Positions 41,975 through 54,100 of a stretch of 64,000 nucleotides of DNA are shown here, piece after piece. The stretch's first letter is position 1. Each line of letters begins with the position of its first letter. The stretch is from positions 8,935,001-8,999,000 of the forward strand of contig NC_092673.1 of NCBI RefSeq assembly GCF_964355755.1, written 5' to 3'. The position numbers and the translations under genes were made by a program. The notes beneath the pieces are model-generated. The model had not been told where the DNA came from. It was given only the letters and a program-made list of their open reading frames with translations, and did not search any database. This DNA is from Antedon mediterranea. Taxonomy: Eukaryota; Echinodermata; Crinoidea; Comatulida; Antedonidae.

Positions 41975-44006
41975 ATGGTTGACTACTCGGCAAAGTTAGA
42001 CAAAACAATTATGGACAGGTATATGGATTTGGACACGGGTGGTTGTGTTCAGGCCATGTATGTATGGATTGATGGATCCGGTGAGGGATTAAGAGCAAAA
42101 ACAAAAACAGTTGACTTTGAACCACAATCACCATCAGGTACACTTTAGAGATTTTTATTTTTTTTATTAAAGTATTGCTACATATACTTTGCCATGAAAA
42201 ATCGGTACCTTGTTAGTTGTTTTTATATACAGTATTGTGAAGTACATTTCAAATTTTTATAATTTGACAAAGTTATTTTGTATCTTGTACACATTCTTTT
42301 TACTAGATCTACCAGTATGGAACTATGACGGGTCAAGTACAGCACAATCTGAAGGCAGTAACAGTGATATGTATTTACATCCAGTAGCAATATTTAAAGA
42401 CCCATTTAGAAGAGGAAACAATAAATTAGTAATGTGCGATTCTTACAAGTATGATCAAAGACCAGCAGGTAGGTTTCATCTATCTTATACTGAGGAGATA
42501 GATAGATGTTTCAAAATCATTATTGCCATCATTTTTGGGGTTATTTGTAATAGAATTACCTGAACTTTCCCAACGCATTGCTGTGCATTCCAAATTACAA
42601 CTTTTGAAATCTTATTCCAACAGAAACAAACTTTAGGAAAACATGTGCAGAAGTAATGGAAAGAGCAAAAGCTAGTCATCCATGGTTTGGTATTGAGCAG
42701 GAATACACATTGTTGTGTCAGGATAAGCATCCATTTGGATGGCCTAAGCTTGGCTATCCAGGACCACAAGGTAAATAAAACGTATTAAATGACTGTGGAT
42801 AGACTGAACAGTGCTGCAAAACTTACTAATTGTAAAATGTAGGACAATTGTGCATTGAATTGACGAAACTGAATTGCTTAATTTTAGGACCCTACTACTG
42901 TGGTGTTGGTGCCAACAAAGTTTTTGGAAGAGATATAGTAGAAGCTCATTACCGTGCTTGTATGTATGCTGGTATTAAGATTGCTGGATCCAATGCAGAG
43001 GTGATGCCAGCCCAATGGGAGTATCAAGTAGGGCCATGTGAAGGCATTGAAATGGGTGATCATCTGTGGATGTCCAGGTTTATCTTGCACAGAGTGTGTG
43101 AAGATTTTGGTGTTGTTGCTTCATTAGATCCCAAACCAATGCCAGGTGATTGGAATGGTGCCGGTGCTCACTGCAATTTTAGTACACTTGCTATGAGGGA
43201 AAAAGGTGGAATGAAGTGAGTCATTTTTATGAATAAAAATATCAATATTCAGTCACATATGTTTTATTTTCTATTACAATAAAATTAACTGGATTGGTAG
43301 AAATAGCATCGCAGGATATCTTGGAGGCATGTTATATCTACTGAGTAATTTGTAGTTCTATAAAATCTTGAGGAATATCTTAGGATCACTTTCTTTAATA
43401 TATTGCAACCACCCATTTTACAAAAATCCGTATCTCTTTTTAGACACATTCTTGATGCTGTTGAAAAACTTGAAAAGAGACATGATGACCACATTCGTGC
43501 CTATGATCCAAACAATGGAGAAGACAATGCAAGACGGTTAACAGGTTTTCATGAGACGTCTAGTATTGATGAATTTTCATCTGGTATTGCTAACAGAGCT
43601 GCAAGTATACGTATCCCTCGCCAGGTATGTTTATCTCAAATTGTCTAAAATATTTCAAACTTATTAATAATTATAATATGCATAATATTACATTGTCCAA
43701 TCAATATTCTGTCGTGTCGTGTGGGTAATAATCATGGAATAGTTAGATACAGAGTTGAGCTTTGTTTTTGTCAGAAGAACTGATAAAAAAAACCGAATTG
43801 TATACTAAATGGGTCTTTCCTTACTACCAAATTTACTATAAGGAGACTACTGTATTCCATGTTATACTGTTTTTAATTTCTATTTGTAGGTTGGTGATAC
43901 AGGTTGTGGCTATTTAGAAGACAGAAGGCCATCATCTAACTGTGATCCGTACAGAGTTACTGAAGCAATTGTGAGGACAACGGTGCTTAATGATTGGAAC
44001 AACTAA
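41975..44006 (+). CDS. GLUL: Glutamine synthetase (type II), 6 coding exons, 365 aa
   Basis: Coding exons: 41975-42137, 42307-42468, 42624-42770, 42888-43215, 43444-43624, 43890-44006 (stop TAA), all AG/GT and in phase. The enzyme makes glutamine from glutamate, ammonia and ATP in the cytosol. It has the beta-grasp loop YDGSSTAQ (exon 2), metal ligands E133 and E135 (WFGIEQEYT), E195 and E202, H252 in the [10 protein letters not shown] loop, R298 and E304 ([10 protein letters not shown]), R318, R323, E337 and R339. These match human E134, E136, E196, E203, H253, R299, E305, R319, R324, E338 and R340 with a constant offset of one. Length is normal for animal GSII. No targeting peptide. All active-site residues are present, so the gene looks functional. 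Confidence 0.97.
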
Positions 44007-44216
44007 ACGCTCCTTCTCCACAATATTAATATAATTTATGATAGGAACAATTCTAGTCATTGATTTTATGGTCACAAGTTTCACATTTTCACTTAAAATT
44101 AAAGTCATTACTGTTTCTATGAAATCATTTTAATTCATTTAAATGTAATTATTTGTTAATGTTAAATTGTTATCCTTATGGGTTATTCTTTTACTGTCTT
44201 TATGTATAGATCTTGA

Positions 44217-44222
44217 AATAAA
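44217..44222 (+). promoter_or_regulatory. GLUL polyadenylation signal
   Basis: AATAAA 211 bp after the GLUL stop codon, followed by a T/G-rich stretch (TTTTTAATTTTGTATTTATG), a normal cleavage context. Confidence 0.6.
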
Positions 44223-44550
44223 GTAAATAAGTATTTTTAATTTTGTATTTATGTCTGGATTGATTGAAAACTGCTAAAACATAGCGTTGAGTAAGCTATT
44301 AATATTTAGGAGTTTCATGAAAACAAACCGAGTTTCATGAAAACAAACCGATATCATAAATTCTGCCTACCGGTAATTTTTTTTGATTTAACTTAAACTT
44401 AAATACATATATACATTTTTTATTTATAATATTATCCACATTAGTGCTGTTCACATCGAACTATGGCTAATTAATTTAACCATGGATATAGCGCCATGAT
44501 TTTTGACTGATTATCTATATGATCTTGCCATTTTTTTTTTTTCTGGACAG

Positions 44551-44675
44551 TTATTATCCAGAAGTAAATCCAAGGATAGCCAGTTATTTTAGGAGGGTAG
44601 TCCAACCCATCAGGTGGTCTTCGGCCACATATGCACCAAACGAAATTGAAGAATTTGTTAACACAGTATTGACCA
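44551..44675 (+). other. Orphan exon-like open segment between GLUL and TRMT1L
   Basis: A long poly-T tract and GGACAG acceptor precede an open, protein-like segment (YYPEVNPRIASYFRRVVQPI, then RWSSATYAPNEIEEFVN), which ends at a weak GTATTA donor. Incoming phase needs two bases and outgoing leaves one. The family is not recognised. It could join the TRMT1L first exon through an acceptor at 45137, which would keep that frame open, or be a relic of another gene. Confidence 0.25.
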
Positions 44676-44928
44676 GTATTATGGTCATTTTTTTCATATG
44701 TAACATTTGAATTGCAAAAAATAATGGTTATTCTTCTTCTATATGTACCCCTAAAAATTAAATTAACTGAGGTCTAATAGATTTTAAGAGAAGATGGTAG
44801 ACCTACAATATTTACTATACTGAAAAGTTGAATACATTTAACCAGCATACCAAGTTTTTATGAAATTGAACTACGACGTAATTTGAATGGGATTTCTCGA
44901 GGTTAGTAGAAAATTCTTTGCATGTATA

Positions 44929-44962
44929 CCCATGGAACTATAATATAAGATAGTTCCATGGT
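44929..44962. repeat. Hairpin upstream of TRMT1L
   Basis: CCATGGAACTAT and ATAGTTCCATGG are separated by about 10 bp, some 200 bp upstream of the TRMT1L ATG. Function unknown. Confidence 0.5.
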
Positions 44963-45154
44963 ATTCTTTAATCCATGGGGGTATACGAGGTATACCCAAC
45001 AATTGACAAAAGAGGGCACTGTTTTCATAACAACTTAGTTCTGGCTGCGACACGTGTGTCGGAGAGAGAGAACAATAAAATAAACAGCAACACTAGAGAG
45101 AGTCTAGTATATATACTAATTACTATACTAGGCCTAGTCCATAGAGTCAGAATA

Positions 45155-48100
45155 ATGGAAAGAATGTCAACACAAATAGACATTGAATATACAAAGGTTT
45201 TGGAAGAAAATGGCGTAAAATTACGAGTCAGCCAAGATCACAATATTCCAGAAAAGTCTGACGTGTTTTTCAATCCAAAAATTAAAATCAATAGGTAGGT
45301 CTATAGTATAGGCTAGGCCTCCCTCCCTGCTAGGTTAACCTGCTATGGTTATCCCTAACGGGCTAAACCTACCTTACAATATGCTAGGCGATTAGTAGAG
45401 GTAGTACAGTTTAGTATAGGTCCTTTTAGTAGTACTAGTATAGGGCTTAGCCACCTAGTAAAATAGCCTAGCTAGCTTGTTGTAGGCCTTCTTTAGTTAT
45501 GCCTCCTACTAAGTATAATCATATTAAACGAACAGACAATTCAGTAGGCCCTAGGCCTAGACTATATAAATAAGAAATGTGAAATATGCTGTGGCTAAAG
45601 ATACAATACCGTATCCTAACTTCCGATTGCTAAAGGTACGGTAAACTTGCATTACGTCATAATCAGCCAATGGGTGCTGGTACGCGTGTGACATCATTGT
45701 ATAAGGATTATTTTCATATCGGCGATAATAGATAGTGTGATAAATGTTACCATATTACACTAACAAAAACGAAAAAACCCTTCTGAACAATAAATGCCCC
45801 GGGCATTTATTAGGATGAATTCGGTAAGTTACTTCTAGCATTCCGAAAAGAATTCGGTTTTGTTGTCGACGTTTCTATCAAAATGTTTGATCATCCTCGG
45901 GGGTCAAAAATACTTCCTAGCATTATTATAAGCAAAAATACAATTAAGGATTTGTTTTAAATCCTATAATGAAACAATAAAGCATAAGTTATTGCATAAA
46001 ATTACTGTCCAAGGATAAGTTGTTTGAAACAATAACATTAGTAATAGTAATTAATAGTATTTCTGGTTATCTTTTAACCAAATTTTCTATTCGAATGAAT
46101 GTAAATATGTATATTTCGAACAATTTGATACCAAATTTAAGTTTCTACGACCAGTACTTACAGAGATATAAAGATGCCCTGGTATGTGGGTCAAAGGTCA
46201 GAAAGGCATTTCTGATAATTTTAAACTAAAATTCCCTATTAGACAGAATATGAATGCATGCCTTCTGAACATTTTGAGACCAACATTGACTTGCTGCGAC
46301 CAGTGGTTGCCGAGGTACATAGCTATTTATATTTGTTCATATAACCCTTGACCCTGACTCTTTGACCTTTTGTAACATTTTTCAAAATGTGTAACAAATA
46401 ACAAAATGTATATTTCGAACAGTTTAAGACCCAATTCAAGCGTTTACGACCAGTAGTTACGGAGATACATACATGCCCCTGGTTGTGGGTCAAAGGTAAG
46501 AAATGGCATTTCCGGTCATTTTTTACTAAAATGTCTCATTAGAATGAATATAAATGTATACCTTCTGATCAATTTGAGACCAAAATTAATTTGCTGTGAC
46601 CAGTGGTTGTCGAGATTTAAGGACATGTTGGTGTTTGGTATTATAACCTTTCACCCTGACCTTTTGACCTTTTGCCACATTTTCAAAATGTGTAACCAAG
46701 CCAAAATTGATTGTTTGACCACCCTAAACCAATTTCTGAAGTCAAATTCTCTGGACCTCAAAGTGCATACGAAAGTTGATCTAGCTACTAGAGTATACAT
46801 GTTTTCAGATTCTTTGGAAGCCGAATTTTCATTCCCAATGTGTTTTTAAGGGCTTGACCAAGTCATTTTTGCGTAATTAACGTAATTAAAAAAACTACCC
46901 ACTTGAGCCAAGTGGGAAATTTTTACTTTCTAGGGAGTCAATCAATTGGCGCATGCGCGACCTTTTGGCTTTCTTTACTCGATCGCCTCCTCTCCTACAA
47001 ACCTCCGCGAGCGCTCGACTCGATCGATCTCTCTCGATCCTCGACTCGATAAACTAGGATATAAAATACATACGAATAATTAATCTATTAAGATTAATTA
47101 AGATTGTTTTGCGGTGGTTATTTGAGAAGATAGACGGATCAAACTGCAATGTTTAATCGTAGGCCTAAGACCAGAAAGACATGGTTATGCGTTGGAACCA
47201 GAACCTAGGCCTAGGCCCATACAATCATCACAAACTACCGACGGCGAAGATGTAGCGAGGCCTAGGCCCCAGCAACAGAGAAACGAATAGAGATTAACCT
47301 CACTTGATTAGTATCTCTATGTGACTTGTTATGGCACTTATATACCATACAGTGTTTCATTTTTTAGCTAAGAGTAGACATAAAAAGTAATGTTGGATGT
47401 GGATAATGAGTAGGAAGACGAAAATGATACACTTGTAGTATAGTAGTAGGTAGAGCGCGTTTTTTCAGCTACTCGAGCGATCCGCCGCGACGAGAAAGGA
47501 GACGTGACGTAACATAACGTGGTAACGTGACCTTTACAACTAAGGTCATTACCTAACTGCTAAAAAAATATACAGTGATTTTTCGATATTTTTGCACATT
47601 TTTTTATTTTTCTGATTTCTCAGAAACTGCTTATTTTGATATGATTTTTTATGTTTGTACCTACTAATATTAATATACTGAAGTAAATAACAGAAGGAAA
47701 AGCCCTGACTACACCTCCGCTTTAATGTATGTTCATATTTTAACGTCAAAGTGACGAGTTCAAATCAAGTTAATTGTAAAATTTACTGTAAAATGTTCTT
47801 TTAGCCTACATCACTGTTTGATTAAAAAAAGTTCACCGCCTAAAATCCATAAAAAAATGCACTACAGTCCAATCCAGTTTTTGACAAACATTAAATCATG
47901 TGTATTTAGTAATTCGATGATGATTTCATCATCAGTCACATGATTACAGAATACATGATTATCAATTTAGGATTTAAATAAAAAAAAAATTTTGACTGAC
48001 AGTCGAAATAGTAAACACCCCATAATTAATGGACTCTTATCAATTTCTCACAGGAGAAAGTTTCTACACGGCACTTATCACAAGGTCCTGAGTGATGGGT

Positions 48101-51100
48101 TTTTTGAGCTGTTTACTAGAGATATGTTGTATAATTACTCTGCACTTTTAATGGACACATCGCTTACACAACTTTTTACTGATTTACAGCAATGGGCAAA
48201 TGATTCATCAAGCAAGTAGAATCATAGATAAGTTGAATACAGATTCACCTAAGAAATAAGTTATTCATTTTCAAACGCCCACCATTGATTGAGACCAGCA
48301 TCATGTTTCTCACAATCGGAAATTTCCTGAATATATTGGGGCGCGTAGAAACGCCCACCATTGATTGAGACCAGCATCATGCTTCTCACGATAGGAAATT
48401 TAGGAGACGGCGGACCATGACTGAGCCGTCGTAGATGGTTTAGGGCTTCACACTGTCTTTTCTGCCTTAATATGACATATGCCAACGTGGTGGTAAAGTT
48501 CTTTTCATGTTCAACAATATAATTATCAAACCATTTTGGATTTGTTTGTTTGTGTGTGTGTTTATTTTTATTAATTTACTTTTTTTTTACTTCAATGGTT
48601 TTTGATATTTTTCAATTTTTTTTGTGGAAGCTTTGTTGTCTTTTTGGCTACTTTTGTAATTAAATTGTGGTCTAGTTTTTATTTTTCGCTTTAAGTAGTG
48701 ATATAATTATTATTTACACATTTTGCGGATTCGAACTCGAATTTACTAATTACATTATGTTCCAAGAATAGGTGTAATTAATTAAAACTTCAACAACGCG
48801 ATCAGTCGATATGATTGGTCTGCTGCCGAGATTTAACACTGTTTCAACTTGGCGGCACGGCGTGTTATTTGTAGATCCGGCCATTGTGGTACACAACAGA
48901 GGAAACCATAAATTTTTCATGAAAAACTATGAGATATCTGATACATATGATACAGTATGTTAATTGTGGGGATGTAAGTACATGAGAAAAGTGTAAATTA
49001 TGATTTCATGAAAATGCAACCAATTCAATAAGTGATTGTAAAGGTGTCTGTTTATTTCTTGAACTAATTTAACCAGCGTTTTAAGACACACTTACACTTT
49101 CAATTCTCCATGGTTCTTGAGTCCAGATCAATTGATCATTGTGGTATATCTATTTATTGTTTTTTCCTGCAAAACTTGACTACTTACAACTAAGACTTCT
49201 ACAAATTGAGTAATGATAGTGGATATTTTGTTATTTTCTTAGGGAACTTGTTCTATGTGGGTTGTCTGTATTTCTAGATCAGCATAAGGAATATGCAAAA
49301 CATCCTGCACAATGCTTAGATGCATTTGCATCATCAGGTGAGTATTAATACTACATTTTTATACTGTCATCAAGTGATTTATGATTATATCATAATGAAA
49401 ATAGAACAAACAAATGGAATAAATAAAATAAAATAAAAGGAAGCTTAACCAGAAAAAAAATTATGAATTTAGAATAGATATTAGATAAAATAGAGTGGTG
49501 AGCATGTTTTTATTTTAAAATATTACCCTGTACAGCTAAAATAGCTAAATAATGCTATTACAGAGGGATCACATACAGCGATAAATAAACTGTATAAAAA
49601 CTACTGTAGTGCGTTCTATAAGGAAAATTAATTTGTCAAAAGATTATATATATTATTATACTGAAGTCTACCACTACCAATTTAAAAAAAAAAAGATCAA
49701 ACAATCAAAATGATAAATCTCCATGGTTATGACTTTTTTTAAATTAAATATACTTTTAAACATAATATAAGGTAAGACAGTCTGAGTGGAACTTGCCTTT
49801 AAAATATCAGCTTTGAATTGATTTTGATGATTTTTTGTTGTACATAGGTGCTCTTGGGATACAATGGCAAAAACATTTAAAACACCAGAAACGTATAATA
49901 CTAAATGACATCAAACCAACTGCTGTTCAAAATATTTATTTTAACTGCCAACAAAATCAAATTAAGTATTCCACTGCTGATCAAATGATGGAATGTAGAA
50001 CACTAGGATCACTGATTGAGGGAAATAGAAAATCCAAAGAAAGTTGTGATACCCGCTCTGATGGTGAAATGGAAGAATCACATTTGATAGATGATGGTGG
50101 AAAGCCAGACATGGAAGACAATAGTGTAGAGGTTATATGTCAGGATGCCGGTATACTTCTTTTGCAAAGAGCATTTGACTTCATGTAATGTCAAATAAAA
50201 AGTGACAAATTTTTATAAGTACTACTTATTGGTTAATAAGCCTTTAGACTTGCCATATATTGCCCAAACAACAGATAATGAGATCGGGATCCATCAGATG
50301 ATTCAGATTCCTACACACAAATGTCATAGTAAAAACATATATGTACTAAATCGGAAAATGTGTGTAAAGTACTTTTATTGTTCTTTTTATCTAGTCATTT
50401 GGATCCATTTGGTACATCAGTGCATTATCTAGAGTCTGCATTTCGTAATACACCAAATAAGGGTATAGTGTCAATCACGTCAACAGACTTGGCCTCGGTG
50501 TACGGCAGATGCCCAAAAATGACAATGCGTCACTATTCAGCGAACGTTATAAGGAATGAGTATTATCGTGAACTGGCTGCGAGACTCATACTTGGAGCTG
50601 TAGCTAGGTAAGGAAATGAAAAAATTTAAAATAGAATTGTTTCCCACCAAGATACATTATGGGTCTGAAGTATACCAACCTGAACACCCACAATTATACC
50701 AGAGGAATAAACTTTAATATTCATGAGGTATATCAATTGTAAATATGAAATATCGGTAGAATGCATAGCCAGGACTATTGAAGAGCAATAGGAAAGTTGC
50801 AACTAGGGTAAAAAAAAAGGAAAACGCGTCCAAAATAATGATCAAAATCCTGTCAAAAACTAGTCTATGTTTGGTTTGGGGGTCTGCGCAGTGCATTCAC
50901 AAAGATGTGTGAATCCATGGAAATGTATGTATGCAATGTTTAAAATAGTATGAAAACATGCTGTAATTTCCTATTTATTTATTTTGTCCATTTTTAAAAT
51001 TGCAAATTAGTGTATGTGCATGCATGAATGGCGCTATGCATTTTTTTTCAATTCTTGTATGATATATAACCTGAAGTGTATGATCCCTAAACACAGTGTA

Positions 51101-54100
51101 TTAATATTATGATTTCCGTAAAGATATAACTAAAAGTGAAATAAATAGAATGATAAGAGATGAACTAAGATGACTTTAATATTTATTCACTACAAGCTTG
51201 TTTCGTATGGCCAGCAAAGCTTGTCACACTCTTCAATCAGGTAAATTACAAAATAAGTTTTTCTCCAACACTACAGTTAATGAATGACCAGGAAGTTATG
51301 TTGTTTATATTTTTAAAAGGTCTATTGTTTACTAATGTGCTGCATATTGTTAATTAAATATTTCTTTTTGTCATGCCTACATATTGAAACCAGGGAAGAG
51401 TTAAATTACTCTTAATTAATTTAACTCTTCCCTGTTGAAACTAAAGTAGGCTATTTTTGCTGTTGAGAGAGCAGTAGCTCAGGACAGAGGAGCTATAATA
51501 GATAAAAAATAAACATGATTTTAATAATGTTTTGTACATTTTTAACTAAATCGCGCGCAAATTGTTCAATTCAACGTGCTCGTATGATGTCATTTCAAGT
51601 CCACAAATACCATGGCTTCTATAATGTGTAATCCCTCAGTCACTAAAATAAAGTACTTGTTGGGTTATGATGACCGTCCAATTGCAATTAAATATGGCTG
51701 TCGGTATTGCAAAGTTTAGTCCTGAACATCTGTTGCATCCTGTAAGAATAACAAATGCGCTGTTATTTATCACAAAATATTGGATAAATATACGCATCTC
51801 TAGTAGTGGTACTGAACTATTAGACCGGGCGCCCGGAAGATTTATTCATGTGAAAAGATACAAAAGGTTTGATGATGTAGTTAGGTGCGTATTAGGGCGA
51901 GATGCAATATTCGATATTGCTGCCGGGTCACAGCCTGTACAAGGGGCCTGTGGGGATCATAACATAGGGGGGTAAAAATGCATTTATTCATGTGAAGCGA
52001 TACAAGGATAAACTTTTTTGGATATCATTCGCAGTGGGCTACTAATGATTACATCACCAATGACAGCAACTTTATCCTGTACGGGGCGCCAAACAGCAAC
52101 ATTTTAGGGCCACGCCCAAATGGGTTTATTCATGTGAAGCGATACAAGGTTGAATCTTTTTTTAATGGCAGCAGTACATATTGGGGATGACAAAAACACC
52201 AATGACAGCAACTTTATCCTGTACATAAGCTCAGACAGCAGCCCTAAAGGTCCGCAGATTCCCCCTATTATTCGACTATATACTCGGCGCGTATCATGGC
52301 GTTCAGCTGAGTTAGAAATACGTGATAGTAGATACGGACTCGGACTGACAATAAATACACAGCAGAATGATAAAACAATAAATAAAGAGAGCAGTTGTTT
52401 CCTGTACCAAATCATCAAACATCAAACTCTTAGGAACTCGCCCAAAATGGGTTTATCCATGAAGTGTGTAATCATTTTTGAAAAAATGGGTTTTTTTTTA
52501 ACTTTTTCCGGTACACAGCAGCTCAAATACCCGAGGATTCGTGATCAACAATGTTGATAATACAAACACATTCACGATAACGAGTGACTTTTAGGCCTAT
52601 TTTATAATTGAAATATATCTTTATTTTGGAATAATAAATAACACCAACAAAAACACTTAAAATAACCAAAAGCAGATTTGTATTTTAGGGTATCATTTTG
52701 AACAATCAATATTATATCAAAATCATTATTTCACAACACAAAATAATATAATTTAAGAATATTTTTCAGATAAACTAATTAATAATTACACTCATAATGA
52801 TCGACACCGGTACCGATTATTGTGCATTATTATTACTAGAGGGTGAGCTCGCTTCGCTCGCTCTCCCGGCCCTCTAGGAAGTGTAGACGATGGTTTTCGG
52901 AATGATAATGTTCTCCTTATACGTTTTCTGTCGGTTACCATTATTGAAAATGCTTGACATTCGTAAAACTAAACTACTTTGTTTCACAGTGTTTTAGATG
53001 ATTAATAACATTTTAAAGTACAGTTTTTATTGTTTGGTAGGGCCCTTTGGGGAGGCGGAGGTCATTTGAGGGAGGTGCTTATTCGAGGTATATATGTTAA
53101 ATTTTGTAGTTTTAAATGGTAACATTTATAATAAAATGAAATCCTCTAATAGATATGAAAAGTGCTAAAAAAGAATAACAAATGCTTGGTAAATTGTACA
53201 GTGTGTCGGTAGTTACACTGCATGTAAAATATTCGACCTGGGTTCAGTTAGAGAAAAATAATGTGCAATAATCAATACAGTAGTCGATCCATTGTGGATA
53301 AGTAACGATATTTAATTTTGTCCAGTATTATTAATGTTGCCTTTTATCAGATATCACTGTATAATGTTAATACAGTAACAATTTTAAATTTGACTTCGGC
53401 AGTTATAGTAAAATAATGTGCAATAATCGATACAGTAGTCGATCCATTATGGATAAGTAACGATATTTAATTTGGTCCTGAGTATGTTGCATTTTATCAG
53501 ATATCACTGTATAATGTTAGTGCAGTAACAATTTTAAAATTGACTTGGGCAGTTATAGTTAAATAATGTGCAATAATCGATACAGTAGTCGATCCATTAT
53601 AGATAAGTAACGATATTTAATTTGGTCCTGAGTATGTTGCATTTTATCAGATATCACTGTCTAATGTTAGTACAGTAACAATTTTAAATTTGACTTGGGC
53701 AGTTATAGTAAAATAATGTGCAGTAATCAATACAGTAGTCGATCCATTATGGATAAGTAACGATATTTAATTCGATTCAGTTTGTTGCGTTTTATCAGAT
53801 ATCACTTATGTTAGTTAGTAAATAATGTGCAATAACCAATACAGTTAGTCGATCCATTGTGGATAAGTAACGATATTTAATTTGGTTCAGTATTATTAAT
53901 ATTAATTAATGTTGCCTTTTATCAGATATCACTGTCTAATATTAGTACAGTAACAATTAAAAATTTGACTTTGTTTCAGTTAAAGTAAAACAATGTGCAG
54001 TAATCGATACAGTAGTCGATCCATTATGGACAAGTAACGATGTTTAAAATGTTGGCAGATTAAGTTATTTGTTGGGTTTTATCAGTCTAATTCACATGAA

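Noticed and set aside
53258-54045. CRISPR-like array
   Set aside because: The units are adjacent tandem repeats of over 100 bp with no unique spacers, in an animal genome.
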